Assembly (NCBI GenBank): GCA_947624805.1
Contig: CANQLW010000006.1
Coordinates: 1-48,262 of the forward strand
DNA: 48,262 bases
Source: an uncultured Clostridia bacterium
GTDB taxonomy: Bacteria > Bacillota > Clostridia > Christensenellales > Borkfalkiaceae
Direction: 5' to 3'
Positions within the stretch are counted from its first letter, which is position 1. The number at the start of each line of letters is the position of its first letter. A program made the position numbers and the translations under genes. The notes beneath the pieces are model-generated. The model made no database searches, was not told the origin of the DNA, and saw nothing but the letters and a program-made list of their open reading frames with translations. Shown here piece after piece: positions 15,046-23,169 of this stretch.

Positions 15046-15732
15046 GTGGAAGAAATCACGGTCTCGGACGGCATCGAAAACAGCCTGTTCATCACCTATC
15101 TATACAACGCGCTGTCGGGCGTGCTCTCGCGTACGGGCGGAGGAGAGGAACTCATGTTCGGCGCCGAACGTGCCGCCCTGCGCATCCGTTCTCAGGACAC
15201 AGAGGCGGCACTCCTGCTCCGAGAATTGCTCACGGAGATCATCGGGATCGGCTATAAATATCGTTATCTCGACGCCAATCTGAAGGTCGCCCTCTCGAAA
15301 CGGGACAGAAAACTGCTCTGCGCGGCGCTCATCGCGGCGGATTATGAGGGGGATAAAGGGTATATCGCGAGAAAGATCGGGCAGAGCGATGAGTACAACA
15401 TCGACGGGATCTACCTCTTCCGCCTCGGCCCGCTCAAGGAGAAGTGGCAGCACATCGTCGAATACGTCCCGGGCGGGTTCACGGGGAGCGACCTCAAACA
15501 ATTCTGCGATTTTCTCGTGGGGGAGAGCCGTAACAAGATCTATCTCAGGGGGAAAACCGTCTTCGGCGAGAATTTCCGCCCGCTCCGCCGCAGCCTTCTG
15601 CTCGGCGAAGAGGACACGGAGGCAGAGATTATGCTCTCGGATGCAGGGTATGTCTACTGCCTCGGGGACGTGGGCGAGGAGCTCAGCGATTTCCTGCAAA
15701 AATTTTATGCGGAACGGGCCATATTCTCTTGA
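15046..15732 (+). CDS. Possible YtxC-like protein upstream of thrS
   Basis: A soluble protein of about 228 aa. A central helical part (YNIDGIYLFRLGPLKEKWQH and on) has the spacing of the FxFExFxxFRLKxY region of the putative sporulation protein YtxC. The end (MLSDAGYVYCLGDVGEELSDFL) recalls YtxC's C-terminal beta-hairpin and helix. Location right before thrS is also where ytxC sits in many Bacillota. This resemblance is weak, so treat it as a suggestion. The start is unsure: the frame is open from 14974, but GTG at 15046 begins the globular part; GGAGAAAG lies about 20 nt upstream and a TACAAT box 6 nt upstream. The thrS promoter overlaps its stop. Confidence 0.6.
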   Translation: MEEITVSDGIENSLFITYLYNALSGVLSRTGGGEELMFGAERAALRIRSQDTEAALLLRELLTEIIGIGYKYRYLDANLKVALSKRDRKLLCAALIAADYEGDKGYIARKIGQSDEYNIDGIYLFRLGPLKEKWQHIVEYVPGGFTGSDLKQFCDFLVGESRNKIYLRGKTVFGENFRPLRRSLLLGEEDTEAEIMLSDAGYVYCLGDVGEELSDFLQKFYAERAIFS

Positions 15733-15757
15733 CAAAGGCGAAAAAGAAGATTACAAT
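15729..15757 (+). promoter_or_regulatory. Promoter of the thrS T-box transcript
   Basis: TTGACA (15729-15734), a 17-nt spacer and TACAAT (15752-15757). The -35 box overlaps the stop codon of the preceding gene. Confidence 0.82.
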
Positions 15758-15763
15758 AAATAT

Positions 15764-15969
15764 ACTTAAAGACAAGTAGCGCCGAGGGCGTCATCCCAGA
15801 GAGCGGATCCGTGGCTGGAAGATCCGTATGAGGACTCGGAGAGCGAAACCGCTTTATTTCAGACAATCGGTGTAAAAGAGGCTCTTTGTAGAGCAATTAA
15901 GGTGGAACCGCGCAAAGGGAATTTGCGTCCTTAAATGAACCCGAAAGGGGAATTTTGAGGGCGTTTTTT
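15764..15969 (+). ncRNA. Threonyl T-box leader of thrS
   Basis: This leader senses uncharged tRNA-Thr and controls transcription into thrS. The conserved T-box AAGGTGGAACCGCG (15899-15912) is present. Upstream lie the stem I features AAGTAG, AGAGAG and GGCTGGAAGATCC. The sequence GAA-ACC-GC near 15846 puts ACC, a threonine codon, where the specifier should follow the GAA of the S-turn. The terminator is CGTCCTTAAA (15926-15935) with TTTGAGGGCG (15954-15963) and a T6 run (15964-15969). It competes with an antiterminator built on the T-box. Only the exact specifier position is uncertain. Confidence 0.93.
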
Positions 15970-15988
15970 GTTTTTTCGCGATAAGCGA

Positions 15989-16010
15989 AGTACTATGTCA
16001 GACATAATGG
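15989..16010 (+). repeat. Dyad repeat copy B, between T-box terminator and thrS ribosome-binding site
   Basis: AGTACTATGTC-A-GACATAATGG: the core TATGTC/GACATA is intact and the left flank GCGAAGTAC is identical to copy C at 36546. The right flank has run into the AATGGAGG ribosome-binding site of thrS, so protein bound here could block translation start or the promoter-distal leader. Confidence 0.75.
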
Positions 16011-16021
16011 AGGTAAAAACC

Positions 16022-17980
16022 ATGAAAATTTCACTCAAGAACGGGGATCTGCTCGAAGTTGCGGACGGAGCGACCTGCTACGATGCCGCGCTCGTGATCT
16101 CGGAGGGACTTGCACGGAATGCCGTTGCCGCCAAGGTGAACGGCGTGCTCGTCGATCTCAAATCTTCCCTGAAAGAGGGGGACGGCCTCGAGCTCGTCAC
16201 GCTCAAGGACAAGGAGGGACTCGAAGTCTACCGCCATACCTGCGCTCATGTGCTCGCGCAGGCGCTCAAAACCATCTATCCCACCTGCAAACTCGCGATC
16301 GGACCCGTGATCGACAACGGCTTCTACTACGATGTCGACTTCAAGACGCCCATCACGATGGAGGATTTTTCCAAGATCGAGGCGGAGATGAAGGCGATCA
16401 TCAAGAGCAATCTGCCCATCGAACGCTTCACGCTTCCGCGGAACGAGGCGATCGCCCTCATGGAAGGGTTCAGCGAAAACTACAAGGTCGAGATCATCAA
16501 GGATCTTCCCGAGGACGCCGAGATCTCGTTCTATAAGCAGGGCGCATTCGTCGATCTCTGCCGCGGGCCCCACCTTCCCTCGACGGGCAAGATCAAGGCG
16601 TTCAAACTCCTTTCCATCACGGGGGCATACTGGAGAGGGGATTCGAGCAAAAAGATGCTCACCCGTATCTACGGCACCGCCTTTGCCAAGAAGGACGAGG
16701 TGGATGCCTACATCCTTCAGCTCGAGGAGGCAAAAAAGCGCGACCACAACAAGCTCGGCAGAGACCTCGGCATCTTCATGACGAGCGATGTCATCGGCCA
16801 AGGCCTTCCCATTCTCATGCCGAAAGGGGCGAAGATGCTTCAGATCCTCACCCGTTTCGTCGAGGACGAGGAAGCGCGGCGCGGGTTCATGATCACCAAG
16901 ACCCCCAACATGGCGAAATCCGACCTCTACAAGATCTCGGGGCACTGGGCACATTACCGCGACAAGATGTTTGTGCTCGGCGAGATCGACGAGCACGGCG
17001 AGGCCATCGATAAGGACGAAGAGATCATGGCGCTCCGTCCCATGACCTGCCCGTTCCAGTATCAGATCTATAAGAACGGCTTAAAATCTTACCGTGATCT
17101 GCCCTGCCGCTATTCGGAGACGGCGACCGAGTTCAGGAACGAGGCATCGGGCGAGATGCACGGGCTCATCCGCATCCGCCAGTTCACCCTCTCCGACGGG
17201 CACATCATCTGCACCAAGGAGCAGGTGGAGGACGAATTCAAGCGCTGTCTCGATCTTTCCTATTATATTCTCGATTGCCTCGGAATGCGGCAGGACGTCA
17301 CCTTCCGCTTCTCCAAGCGCGGGAAATCCAAGTCCGATAAATATATCGACGACGACGAGGCATGGAATGCAACGGAGGCGATGATGAAGAAGATCCTCGA
17401 CGATCTCGGGCTCGACTATGTCGAGGCGGACGACGAAGCCGCCTTCTACGGTCCCAAGCTCGACGTGCAGACAAAGAACGTCTACGGCAAAGAGGACACC
17501 CTCATCACCATCCAGATCGACTTTGCCGCGGGGCACAGCTTCGGCATGGAATATGTCGATGCGGACGGCACCCGCCAGACCCCTTATGTCATCCACCGCA
17601 GCTCCATCGGCTGCTATGAGAGAACGCTCGCCATGCTCATCGAGAAATACGCGGGCGCCTTCCCGCTCTGGTTTGCGCCTGAGCAGGTCAAGGTTCTCCC
17701 CGTCACGGACAGAGCGGCGGACTATGCGAAGGAGCTCGTCGAAGAGCTCACCGCGGTCGGCATCCGCGCCTCCGCCGATTACCGCAACGAGAAGATCGGC
17801 AGGAAGATCTTTGACGCCGAGCAGGAGAAGGTACCCTATAAACTCGTCGTCGGCGACAAAGAAGTGGAGGACGGCAGCGTCTCGGTGAGAAAGCGCGGCG
17901 CGGGCGACATCGGCTCCATGGCAAAGGACGACTTCATCGCCCTCGTCGTCGAAGAGGACGAAAACAAAGTCATCTTTTGA
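16022..17980 (+). CDS. thrS: Threonyl-tRNA synthetase
   Basis: A 652-aa class II synthetase. The TGS domain covers residues 1-60. The N-terminal editing domain carries HTCAH and DLCRGPHLPSTG, which hydrolyse Ser-tRNA-Thr. The catalytic core has the zinc ligands Cys (LRPMTCPFQ), His (SDGHIICT) and His (PYVIHRSSIG), plus class II motif 2 in RYSETATEFRNEASGEMHGL. The anticodon domain closes the protein. GGAGG lies 8 nt before the ATG at 16022; the frame is open upstream only through the T-box terminator. It is controlled by the T-box in front of it. Confidence 0.97.
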   Translation: MKISLKNGDLLEVADGATCYDAALVISEGLARNAVAAKVNGVLVDLKSSLKEGDGLELVTLKDKEGLEVYRHTCAHVLAQALKTIYPTCKLAIGPVIDNGFYYDVDFKTPITMEDFSKIEAEMKAIIKSNLPIERFTLPRNEAIALMEGFSENYKVEIIKDLPEDAEISFYKQGAFVDLCRGPHLPSTGKIKAFKLLSITGAYWRGDSSKKMLTRIYGTAFAKKDEVDAYILQLEEAKKRDHNKLGRDLGIFMTSDVIGQGLPILMPKGAKMLQILTRFVEDEEARRGFMITKTPNMAKSDLYKISGHWAHYRDKMFVLGEIDEHGEAIDKDEEIMALRPMTCPFQYQIYKNGLKSYRDLPCRYSETATEFRNEASGEMHGLIRIRQFTLSDGHIICTKEQVEDEFKRCLDLSYYILDCLGMRQDVTFRFSKRGKSKSDKYIDDDEAWNATEAMMKKILDDLGLDYVEADDEAAFYGPKLDVQTKNVYGKEDTLITIQIDFAAGHSFGMEYVDADGTRQTPYVIHRSSIGCYERTLAMLIEKYAGAFPLWFAPEQVKVLPVTDRAADYAKELVEELTAVGIRASADYRNEKIGRKIFDAEQEKVPYKLVVGDKEVEDGSVSVRKRGAGDIGSMAKDDFIALVVEEDENKVIF

Positions 17981-18018
17981 TCGTAAGCGGCAAGACCGCG
18001 GAAATTAGGAGAGATCCC

Positions 18019-18501
18019 ATGAAAAAATTTCGCTATCATATCCTGAGCATCCTCTTGGTCTGCTTTGCGGCGGTCCTGCTCCTCTGTGCGTGCGGATGCA
18101 AGTGCGGCACGGACGGCGCCTGTGCTACGGGAAACGGGCTCGTGTTCAATAAGAAGTATGTCCACGGCGCCTTCGGAGAGGAAAGAGAGAACTACTTTAT
18201 CTTCCGTGAAGACGGGACGGGGGACTTTGTCCGCAACTGGGATTTTGAATATACTGCGGCCCAGCACTACACCATGCACTTCAAGTGGTTCTATGCGGAT
18301 AAAGACGAGTCTGCCGTCGTATGCTTCTACGACGGTTGGGAAAAAGACCCGGTCAAACACGAAGGAGCGTCGGTCAATGACGACACCACCTATCTCGTCA
18401 CCATCTCGGGATATGTCCTCTGTTCGAACAACGGCACCTCGACCGCCTATTACATCAACGAGGATTACGTCGACGGGCTCCAGAATTACGCGAAGGACTG
18501 A
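18019..18501 (+). CDS. Putative lipoprotein, unknown function
   Basis: A 160-aa exported protein. The start MKKFRYHILSILLVCFAAV gives a basic N-terminus and hydrophobic core, ending LLLCACGCKCG, where a lipobox-type cysteine (LCAC or ACGC) could be lipidated. The mature part is about 130 residues, rich in Tyr, Phe and Asp, and looks like a small beta-rich domain; I recognise no family. AGGAG lies 6-8 nt before the ATG. It starts 38 nt after thrS with no terminator between, so it may be co-transcribed, though the two have no evident functional link. Confidence 0.75.
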   Translation: MKKFRYHILSILLVCFAAVLLLCACGCKCGTDGACATGNGLVFNKKYVHGAFGEERENYFIFREDGTGDFVRNWDFEYTAAQHYTMHFKWFYADKDESAVVCFYDGWEKDPVKHEGASVNDDTTYLVTISGYVLCSNNGTSTAYYINEDYVDGLQNYAKD

Positions 18502-18549
18502 CTTTTCCCGTGACGGGACGAAAAAATCGGAAAATAGTCCCAAAAACAC

Positions 18550-18578
18550 TTGACAAAAGGGTTTGCTTATGATAAAGT
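18550..18578 (+). promoter_or_regulatory. Promoter of the infC operon
   Basis: TTGACA (18550-18555), a 17-nt spacer and TAAAGT (18573-18578), giving a leader of about 140 nt before the ATG at 18726. Confidence 0.65.
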
Positions 18579-18584
18579 ATCAAC

Positions 18585-18725
18585 GTCAAGCAGAGGTGAA
18601 CCCTTCTCCCCGCGATCGCAGAGGCGATACGGGTCAATGATCTTTCGGATGTGCCGCGGTGAATCCGCGCATTACAAAGTTCAACGGGTTTGTCTGTGCA
18701 AACCCGTTTATTTTTTGAGAGGAAC
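18585..18725 (+). ncRNA. Probable ribosomal protein L20 leader (infC attenuator)
   Basis: The long leader ends in a terminator-type hairpin: AACGGGTTTG (18683-18692) pairs with CAAACCCGTT (18699-18708), then TATTTTTTG. The upstream GTGAACCC (near 18596) can pair with the GGGTT of that hairpin and so act as antiterminator. Bacillota infC-rpmI-rplT operons are autoregulated by L20 through such an attenuator. Gene order and layout match; the detailed L20-binding fold was not verified. Confidence 0.7.
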
Positions 18726-19244
<519 letters not shown>

Positions 19245-19274
19245 AACCGATAAATATTTTGGAGGAATACAGTT

Positions 19275-19475
19275 ATGCCCAAACAGAAATCGCACAGCGG
19301 TTCGAAAAAGCGCTTCTGGCTCACGGGATCCGGTAAGGTGAACAGGGCTCACGGCGGCAAGAACCACAAGGCAGAGACCAAGAACAGAAAGAGAAAGAGA
19401 AATCTGCGCAAATCCACGCTCGTCTCCGAGACGCAGGAAAATACCGTCAAGCGCATGATTCCCTACAAGGATTAA
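19275..19475 (+). CDS. rpmI: 50S ribosomal protein L35
   Basis: A 66-aa, highly basic protein of the large subunit: MPKQKSHSGSKKRFWLTGSG, then KVNRAHGGKNH and a Lys/Arg-rich stretch (NRKRKRNLRK). The sequence, size and position between infC and rplT are diagnostic. GGAGG lies 10 nt before the ATG. Confidence 0.97.
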   Translation: MPKQKSHSGSKKRFWLTGSGKVNRAHGGKNHKAETKNRKRKRNLRKSTLVSETQENTVKRMIPYKD

Positions 19476-19488
19476 CGGAGGGTAGAAT

Positions 19489-19839
19489 ATGAGGATTAAG
19501 AGAGGCGTAAACGCCGTTAAAAAACGTAGAAAGATCTTTAAGCTGTCCAAAGGCTATTTCGGATATAAGAGCAAGAACTATCGCATCGCCCGTCAGGCGG
19601 TGATGAAGTCCCTCAAATACGCTTATATCGGCAGGAGACTGAGAAAGCGCGATATGCGTTCGCTCTGGATCGCCCGTATCAATGCAGGCGCACGGATCAA
19701 CGGGCTTTCCTATTCCAAGCTCATCCACGGGCTCAAAGTTGCGGGGATCGGTCTGAACCGTAAGATCCTCGCGGATCTCGCCGTCAACGACGCGGCAACT
19801 TTTGCCGACCTCTGCAGCAAGGCGAAAGCCGCCCTGTAA
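19489..19839 (+). CDS. rplT: 50S ribosomal protein L20
   Basis: A 116-aa protein of the large subunit with the N-terminal RNA-binding extension ([20 protein letters not shown]) and globular domain ([20 protein letters not shown]). It assembles 23S rRNA early and, in this operon type, represses its own transcript through the leader at 18585. GGAGGG lies 6 nt before the ATG, and the stop precedes a terminator. Confidence 0.97.
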   Translation: MRIKRGVNAVKKRRKIFKLSKGYFGYKSKNYRIARQAVMKSLKYAYIGRRLRKRDMRSLWIARINAGARINGLSYSKLIHGLKVAGIGLNRKILADLAVNDAATFADLCSKAKAAL

Positions 19840-19848
19840 GAAGCAAAG

Positions 19849-19872
19849 AGCCTTTCTCGGAAAGGCTTTTTT
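19849..19872 (+). terminator. Terminator after rplT
   Basis: AGCCTTTC (19849-19856) pairs with GAAAGGCT (19860-19867) around TCG, then TTTTT. The next gene's ATG at 19879 lies 7 nt beyond. Confidence 0.85.
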
Positions 19873-19878
19873 GTCATT

Positions 19879-20640
19879 ATGGTCATTGTCTCCAAACAAA
19901 ATCCCGTCGTAAAAGCGCTCGCCTCCCTCAAAGAGAAGAAGGGGAGACGGGAGCGCGGGACCTTTCTCGTCGAAGGGAGCAAGATGTTTTCGGAGTGTGC
20001 GGAGAGCGGTATGGAGATCGTTCGCATCGCACTGCTTGCTTCCAAAGAGCATATCGCACGCGCGGAGACGCCGCATTTCGGGGATCTCGGCGCAGAGGTC
20101 GTCCTGCTCGGCGAGGATGCTTTCAAAGCGGTCTCGGACGAAAAGACGCCGCAGGGGATCATTGCCGAAGTGAAGATTCCGACGAGCCCGCTCGTGCCGC
20201 CGCAGGGACGCTGTCTGCTCCTCGACGGGGTCTCCGATCCCGCCAATGTGGGCGCGGTCATACGGACAGCTGCAGCGGCGGGGTACCGTGAAATCTATCT
20301 TGCAGACTGCGCCGATCCGTATGCACCGAAGAGCGTTCGGGCGTCGATGTCGGGGATCTTCTTCTGCAAGCTCTTGTGCGGGACGCGGGAAGCAATTCTG
20401 GAAACGCTCGGCGGGGTACCGCTCATCGCGGCGGACATGGACGGGGAAGACGTCTTTTCCTTCGTCCCCCCCGAAAAACATTGTATCTGTATCGGAAATG
20501 AGGGAAACGGGCTCTCGGAAGAGGTTCGTGCGCGGGCGGCGCATACCGTCGGCATTCCCATGCAACACCCCGTGGAGAGCCTCAACGCGGCTGTCTCCGC
20601 AGGGATCATGATGTACCTCATGGGGTACGCGAAGAAATAA
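19879..20640 (+). CDS. SpoU/TrmH-family rRNA 2'-O-methyltransferase
   Basis: A 253-aa SPOUT enzyme using S-adenosylmethionine to methylate ribose 2'-OH in RNA. Residues 1-95 are the L30e-like substrate-binding domain (RERGTFLVEGSKMF). The C-terminal SPOUT knot has motif 1 DGVSDPANVGAVIRTAAA, motif 2 IGNEGNGLSEEV and motif 3 IPMQHPVESLNAAVSAGIMM. It is closest to RlmB/TsnR-like proteins acting on 23S rRNA, and clostridia often place it after rplT. The ATG follows the rplT terminator by a few bases and has no ribosome-binding site, so expression may rely on readthrough. Target nucleotide unknown. Confidence 0.92.
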   Translation: MVIVSKQNPVVKALASLKEKKGRRERGTFLVEGSKMFSECAESGMEIVRIALLASKEHIARAETPHFGDLGAEVVLLGEDAFKAVSDEKTPQGIIAEVKIPTSPLVPPQGRCLLLDGVSDPANVGAVIRTAAAAGYREIYLADCADPYAPKSVRASMSGIFFCKLLCGTREAILETLGGVPLIAADMDGEDVFSFVPPEKHCICIGNEGNGLSEEVRARAAHTVGIPMQHPVESLNAAVSAGIMMYLMGYAKK

Positions 20641-20652
20641 AGGAGGATCGAT

Positions 20653-21387
20653 ATGTCAGGACACAGCAAATGGCACAATATACAGGCCAAAAAAGGCAAG
20701 GCAGACGCCGCGAGAGGGAAGCTCTTCACCAAGATCGGGAGAGAGCTCGCCGTTGCGGCCAAGGGGAATCCCAATCCCGCGACGAACTCCAAACTCGCCG
20801 ATATCATCGCCAAGGCGAAGGCGGCGAATATGCCCAACGACAACATCGACCGCTGCATCAAGAAGGCGGCGGGCGAACTCGGCGATAAGGAGTACAAGGA
20901 GCTCACCTACGAAGGGTACGGCGCGGGCGGCGCGGCGGTCATCATCACCACGCTTACCGACAATAACAACCGTACGGCGAGCGACATCCGTGCGATCATG
21001 TCGAAATGCGGCGGCTCCCTCGGGACGAGCGGAAGCGTCTCGTATATGTTCGACACCAAGGGGATCATCGTCATCGAGAAGACGCTTTCCGAGGACGAGA
21101 TCATGGATATGGCGCTCGAGGCGGGCGCGGACGACGTCATTACACAGGAAGATATCTTTGTGATCTATACGACGCCCGCGGCATTCTCCGAGGTCAGAAA
21201 GTTCCTCGAAGGGAAGGGGCTCGAGTTCTTGCAGGCGGAGATCACGATGATCCCGCAGAACAAGATCACGCTCGAGGGCGAGAAGCTGGAGCTCTTCAAA
21301 AAGATGCTCGAGCGGCTCGAGGAAAACGACGACGTACAGGACGTCTACCACAACGTCGAGCTTCCCGAAGAAGCAGACGAAGAATGA
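20653..21387 (+). CDS. YebC/PmpR family protein
   Basis: A 244-aa protein beginning MSGHSKWHNIQAKKGKADAA, the invariant YebC signature. The three-domain layout and NNRTASDIRAIMSKCGGSLG are typical. Family members act as transcription regulators or, as recent work on YebC shows, relieve ribosome stalling at proline stretches; which applies here cannot be told from sequence. AAGGAGG lies 7 nt before the ATG, 12 nt after the methyltransferase gene, so they share a transcript. A strong terminator follows. Confidence 0.95.
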   Translation: MSGHSKWHNIQAKKGKADAARGKLFTKIGRELAVAAKGNPNPATNSKLADIIAKAKAANMPNDNIDRCIKKAAGELGDKEYKELTYEGYGAGGAAVIITTLTDNNNRTASDIRAIMSKCGGSLGTSGSVSYMFDTKGIIVIEKTLSEDEIMDMALEAGADDVITQEDIFVIYTTPAAFSEVRKFLEGKGLEFLQAEITMIPQNKITLEGEKLELFKKMLERLEENDDVQDVYHNVELPEEADEE

Positions 21388-21393
21388 CCGATT

Positions 21394-21422
21394 GCGGCGC
21401 GTCCGAAGGACGCGCCGCTTTT
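21394..21422 (+). terminator. Terminator after yebC
   Basis: GCGGCGCGTCC (21394-21404) pairs perfectly with GGACGCGCCGC (21408-21418) around GAA, followed by TTTT. Confidence 0.88.
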
Positions 21423-21436
21423 CACGGGAGAACGCC

Positions 21437-22372
21437 ATGATCAAAACCGCGCTGAAAAATTTCTTTGGCAGTATCATCTATATCTTTGTGCCGATGGGGA
21501 TCGTCTACCTCTTCGTGCTCTTCGCCCTGTTCCTCTTTGCGCTCTCCGCGATCGGCAGTGCGTCGGCGATGATCGGGTCGCTCACGGATCTCGTCTCCGA
21601 AACCGTCACGGTATCGGGGATCTCCGTTTCCGAGTTCATCGTCTATGCAGGAGAGAAACTCACATGGGATGGGAATATCTTCCATTACATCGCCCAGATC
21701 ATCGATACGAACTGGGTACAGACGACGGTCATGGAGTTTTTTGAGCTGCTCGACGTATCCTCCGAATCCTTTGCGGAGAGCTTTCTGGGCGTCGTGACGG
21801 AGTTTACGGAGTCTGTCAAGGCAGCCTTGGCGCTTTCCGTCACCCTCTCCGCGCTCGGCTTCGTCCTCGCAAACTATGCGACGGGCATTGTCGTCCGCAG
21901 AAAAAATGCACGGCGGGGATTCAAACGGTGGGTCATCGCGAATACGGTCATCCCGTTTGTCGAATCCATCGTGCTCGGCAGCGCGTTCGCACTCGCGGGG
22001 ATCATCCGTTACTACGTTTTACTCGTTTTTCTCGTCCTCATCTGTGCATACGGCTATCTGGCGCTCACGTCCTCGTGGATCGTGTACGGCGGGGGGAAGA
22101 TCGGCTACAAAGAGGTCGTCAATGTCAGAAATCTCCTGACCCAGCTCGGGGCGATCGCGATCGTGGTCCTCATTGTCGCCCTGATCTTCGTGCTCGTCAT
22201 GCTGCTGAATTTTATCCTCGCGGCGCTCGTCATCATACCCGTGTCGCTGTATGCGATGAATATCATCAAGGTCAATTCGGACGCCTATGTGTTGCAACTC
22301 GTTGAAGGAGAGGGGAGTACAGACGGCAAGAAGCAGGAAGCGCCCGCCGAGGATCTGCAAGAGCAAAAATAA
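21437..22372 (+). CDS. Polytopic membrane protein, unknown
   Basis: A 311-aa protein with about six hydrophobic segments: one at 12-40 (IYIFVPMGIVYLFVLFALFL), a soluble stretch at about 45-120 probably outside or between helices, then helices near 130, 165-190, 195-215 and 235-275. The C-terminus (GEGSTDGKKQEAPAEDLQEQ) is a charged tail. No family recognised; the segment spacing resembles generic DUF-type membrane proteins of clostridia. GGGAG lies 8 nt before the ATG, which is 15 nt after the yebC terminator. It is convergent with the Nudix gene. Confidence 0.75.
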   Translation: MIKTALKNFFGSIIYIFVPMGIVYLFVLFALFLFALSAIGSASAMIGSLTDLVSETVTVSGISVSEFIVYAGEKLTWDGNIFHYIAQIIDTNWVQTTVMEFFELLDVSSESFAESFLGVVTEFTESVKAALALSVTLSALGFVLANYATGIVVRRKNARRGFKRWVIANTVIPFVESIVLGSAFALAGIIRYYVLLVFLVLICAYGYLALTSSWIVYGGGKIGYKEVVNVRNLLTQLGAIAIVVLIVALIFVLVMLLNFILAALVIIPVSLYAMNIIKVNSDAYVLQLVEGEGSTDGKKQEAPAEDLQEQK

Positions 22373-22393
22373 AAACGCCCGACGAACCGTCGG
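22371..22393 (-). terminator. Terminator for the minus-strand Nudix gene
   Basis: On the minus strand CCGACG (22393-22388) pairs with CGTCGG (22384-22379) around GTT, then GCGTTTTT (to 22371). The T run lies only on this strand. Confidence 0.7.
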
Positions 22394-22419
22394 ACGCTCA
22401 TGCCGTGCAATCTGCGCGG

Positions 22420-22911
22420 CTATTTTCTTTTTCCGAGCTCTGCGAGCGCGAGATTCAGGAAGTATTCCGCGGTGGAATCCTTTTTGATGAGCGCTCTCGC
22501 CTCATCGGGCGTGCACCAGTGCGCCTCCTCGATCTCTTCCCCGCGCGTGATCTCCTTCTCCTCGGCCGTCACGAGAAAGCCGAGCATGAGAAGGTTCTTT
22601 GCGTCGTGATAGCGCGAAGAGAGATACCGCCACTTGACGGCGGGGAGCCCCGTTTCTTCCCTGAGCTCGCGCGGGATGGCTTTTTCGGCGCTTTCGCCCT
22701 TCTTGATATACCCCGCAAAGAGCTTGTAATCCTCGTCTCCGACGTGTTTTGCGAGCAGGATCTTATTCTCTGCACGGTTGACCACGGCCATTGAGACAGC
22801 GACGGGAAAGAATGGAAATTTGAACTTTTCGCACCGCGGGCAGTAGGGGACCAATCCTTCCTGCTCTAAAAACCGAAGCGCGAGTTTTTCTCCGCAATCC
22901 CTGCAATACAT
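22420..22911 (-). CDS. Nudix hydrolase with N-terminal zinc ribbon (NudC-like)
   Basis: A 163-aa protein. Two CxxC pairs (MYCRDCG at 3-6 and YCPRCEKF near 24-27) form a zinc ribbon as in NADH pyrophosphatase. The Nudix box is GYIKKGESAEKAIPRELREE followed by TGL. NudC enzymes also carry an SQPWPFPxS motif after the box; here the segment reads YLSSRYHDAKNLLMLGF, so the NAD-specific motif is absent and the substrate is open. AGGGAGG lies 6-7 nt before the ATG. It has its own promoter at 22938-22966 and is divergent from purA. Confidence 0.88.
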   Translation of the reverse strand: MYCRDCGEKLALRFLEQEGLVPYCPRCEKFKFPFFPVAVSMAVVNRAENKILLAKHVGDEDYKLFAGYIKKGESAEKAIPRELREETGLPAVKWRYLSSRYHDAKNLLMLGFLVTAEEKEITRGEEIEEAHWCTPDEARALIKKDSTAEYFLNLALAELGKRK

Positions 22912-22937
22912 GATGTTTCCTCCCTTATATTTTTATC

Positions 22938-22966
22938 ATTTTACGACGAAATGAACAAAATGTCAA
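22938..22966 (-). promoter_or_regulatory. Promoter of the zinc-ribbon Nudix gene
   Basis: On the minus strand TTGACA (22966-22961), a 17-nt spacer and TAAAAT (22943-22938). The intergenic region 22912-23169 otherwise holds an AT-rich stretch and the purA promoter. Confidence 0.85.
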
Positions 22967-23084
22967 CCCGTTTTTGTAAATAAATTCAAAAAAAAGTAAA
23001 AAATTTTAAGAGTGCAGTGTATAAAAATGTACTTTTCCATACAGAAACGCGAAAAACTTTCAAGCGGATTTTGAATGCGGACGC

Positions 23085-23114
23085 TTGACAGGCGCGTTTT
23101 GCGTATAGTATAAT
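23085..23114 (+). promoter_or_regulatory. purA promoter and short hairpin leader
   Basis: TTGACA (23085-23090), an 18-nt spacer and TATAAT (23109-23114). The leader of about 48 nt holds a small hairpin (GACG-T-CGGG / CCCG-C-CGTC, 23133-23155) ending shortly before the ribosome-binding site. No purine riboswitch is present. Confidence 0.8.
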
Positions 23115-23169
23115 AAAACGTACTGTTAAACAGACGTCGGGGAGTTCCCGCCGTCGAAGGGAGGGGTTC

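Noticed and set aside
15968-16021. Upstream thrS start at 15968
   Set aside because: It would lie in the T-box terminator T run, while the ATG at 16022 has GGAGG and matches the TGS domain start.
22912-23169. Possible purine riboswitch before purA
   Set aside because: The leader is only about 48 nt with one short hairpin and lacks the three-way junction and conserved loops.
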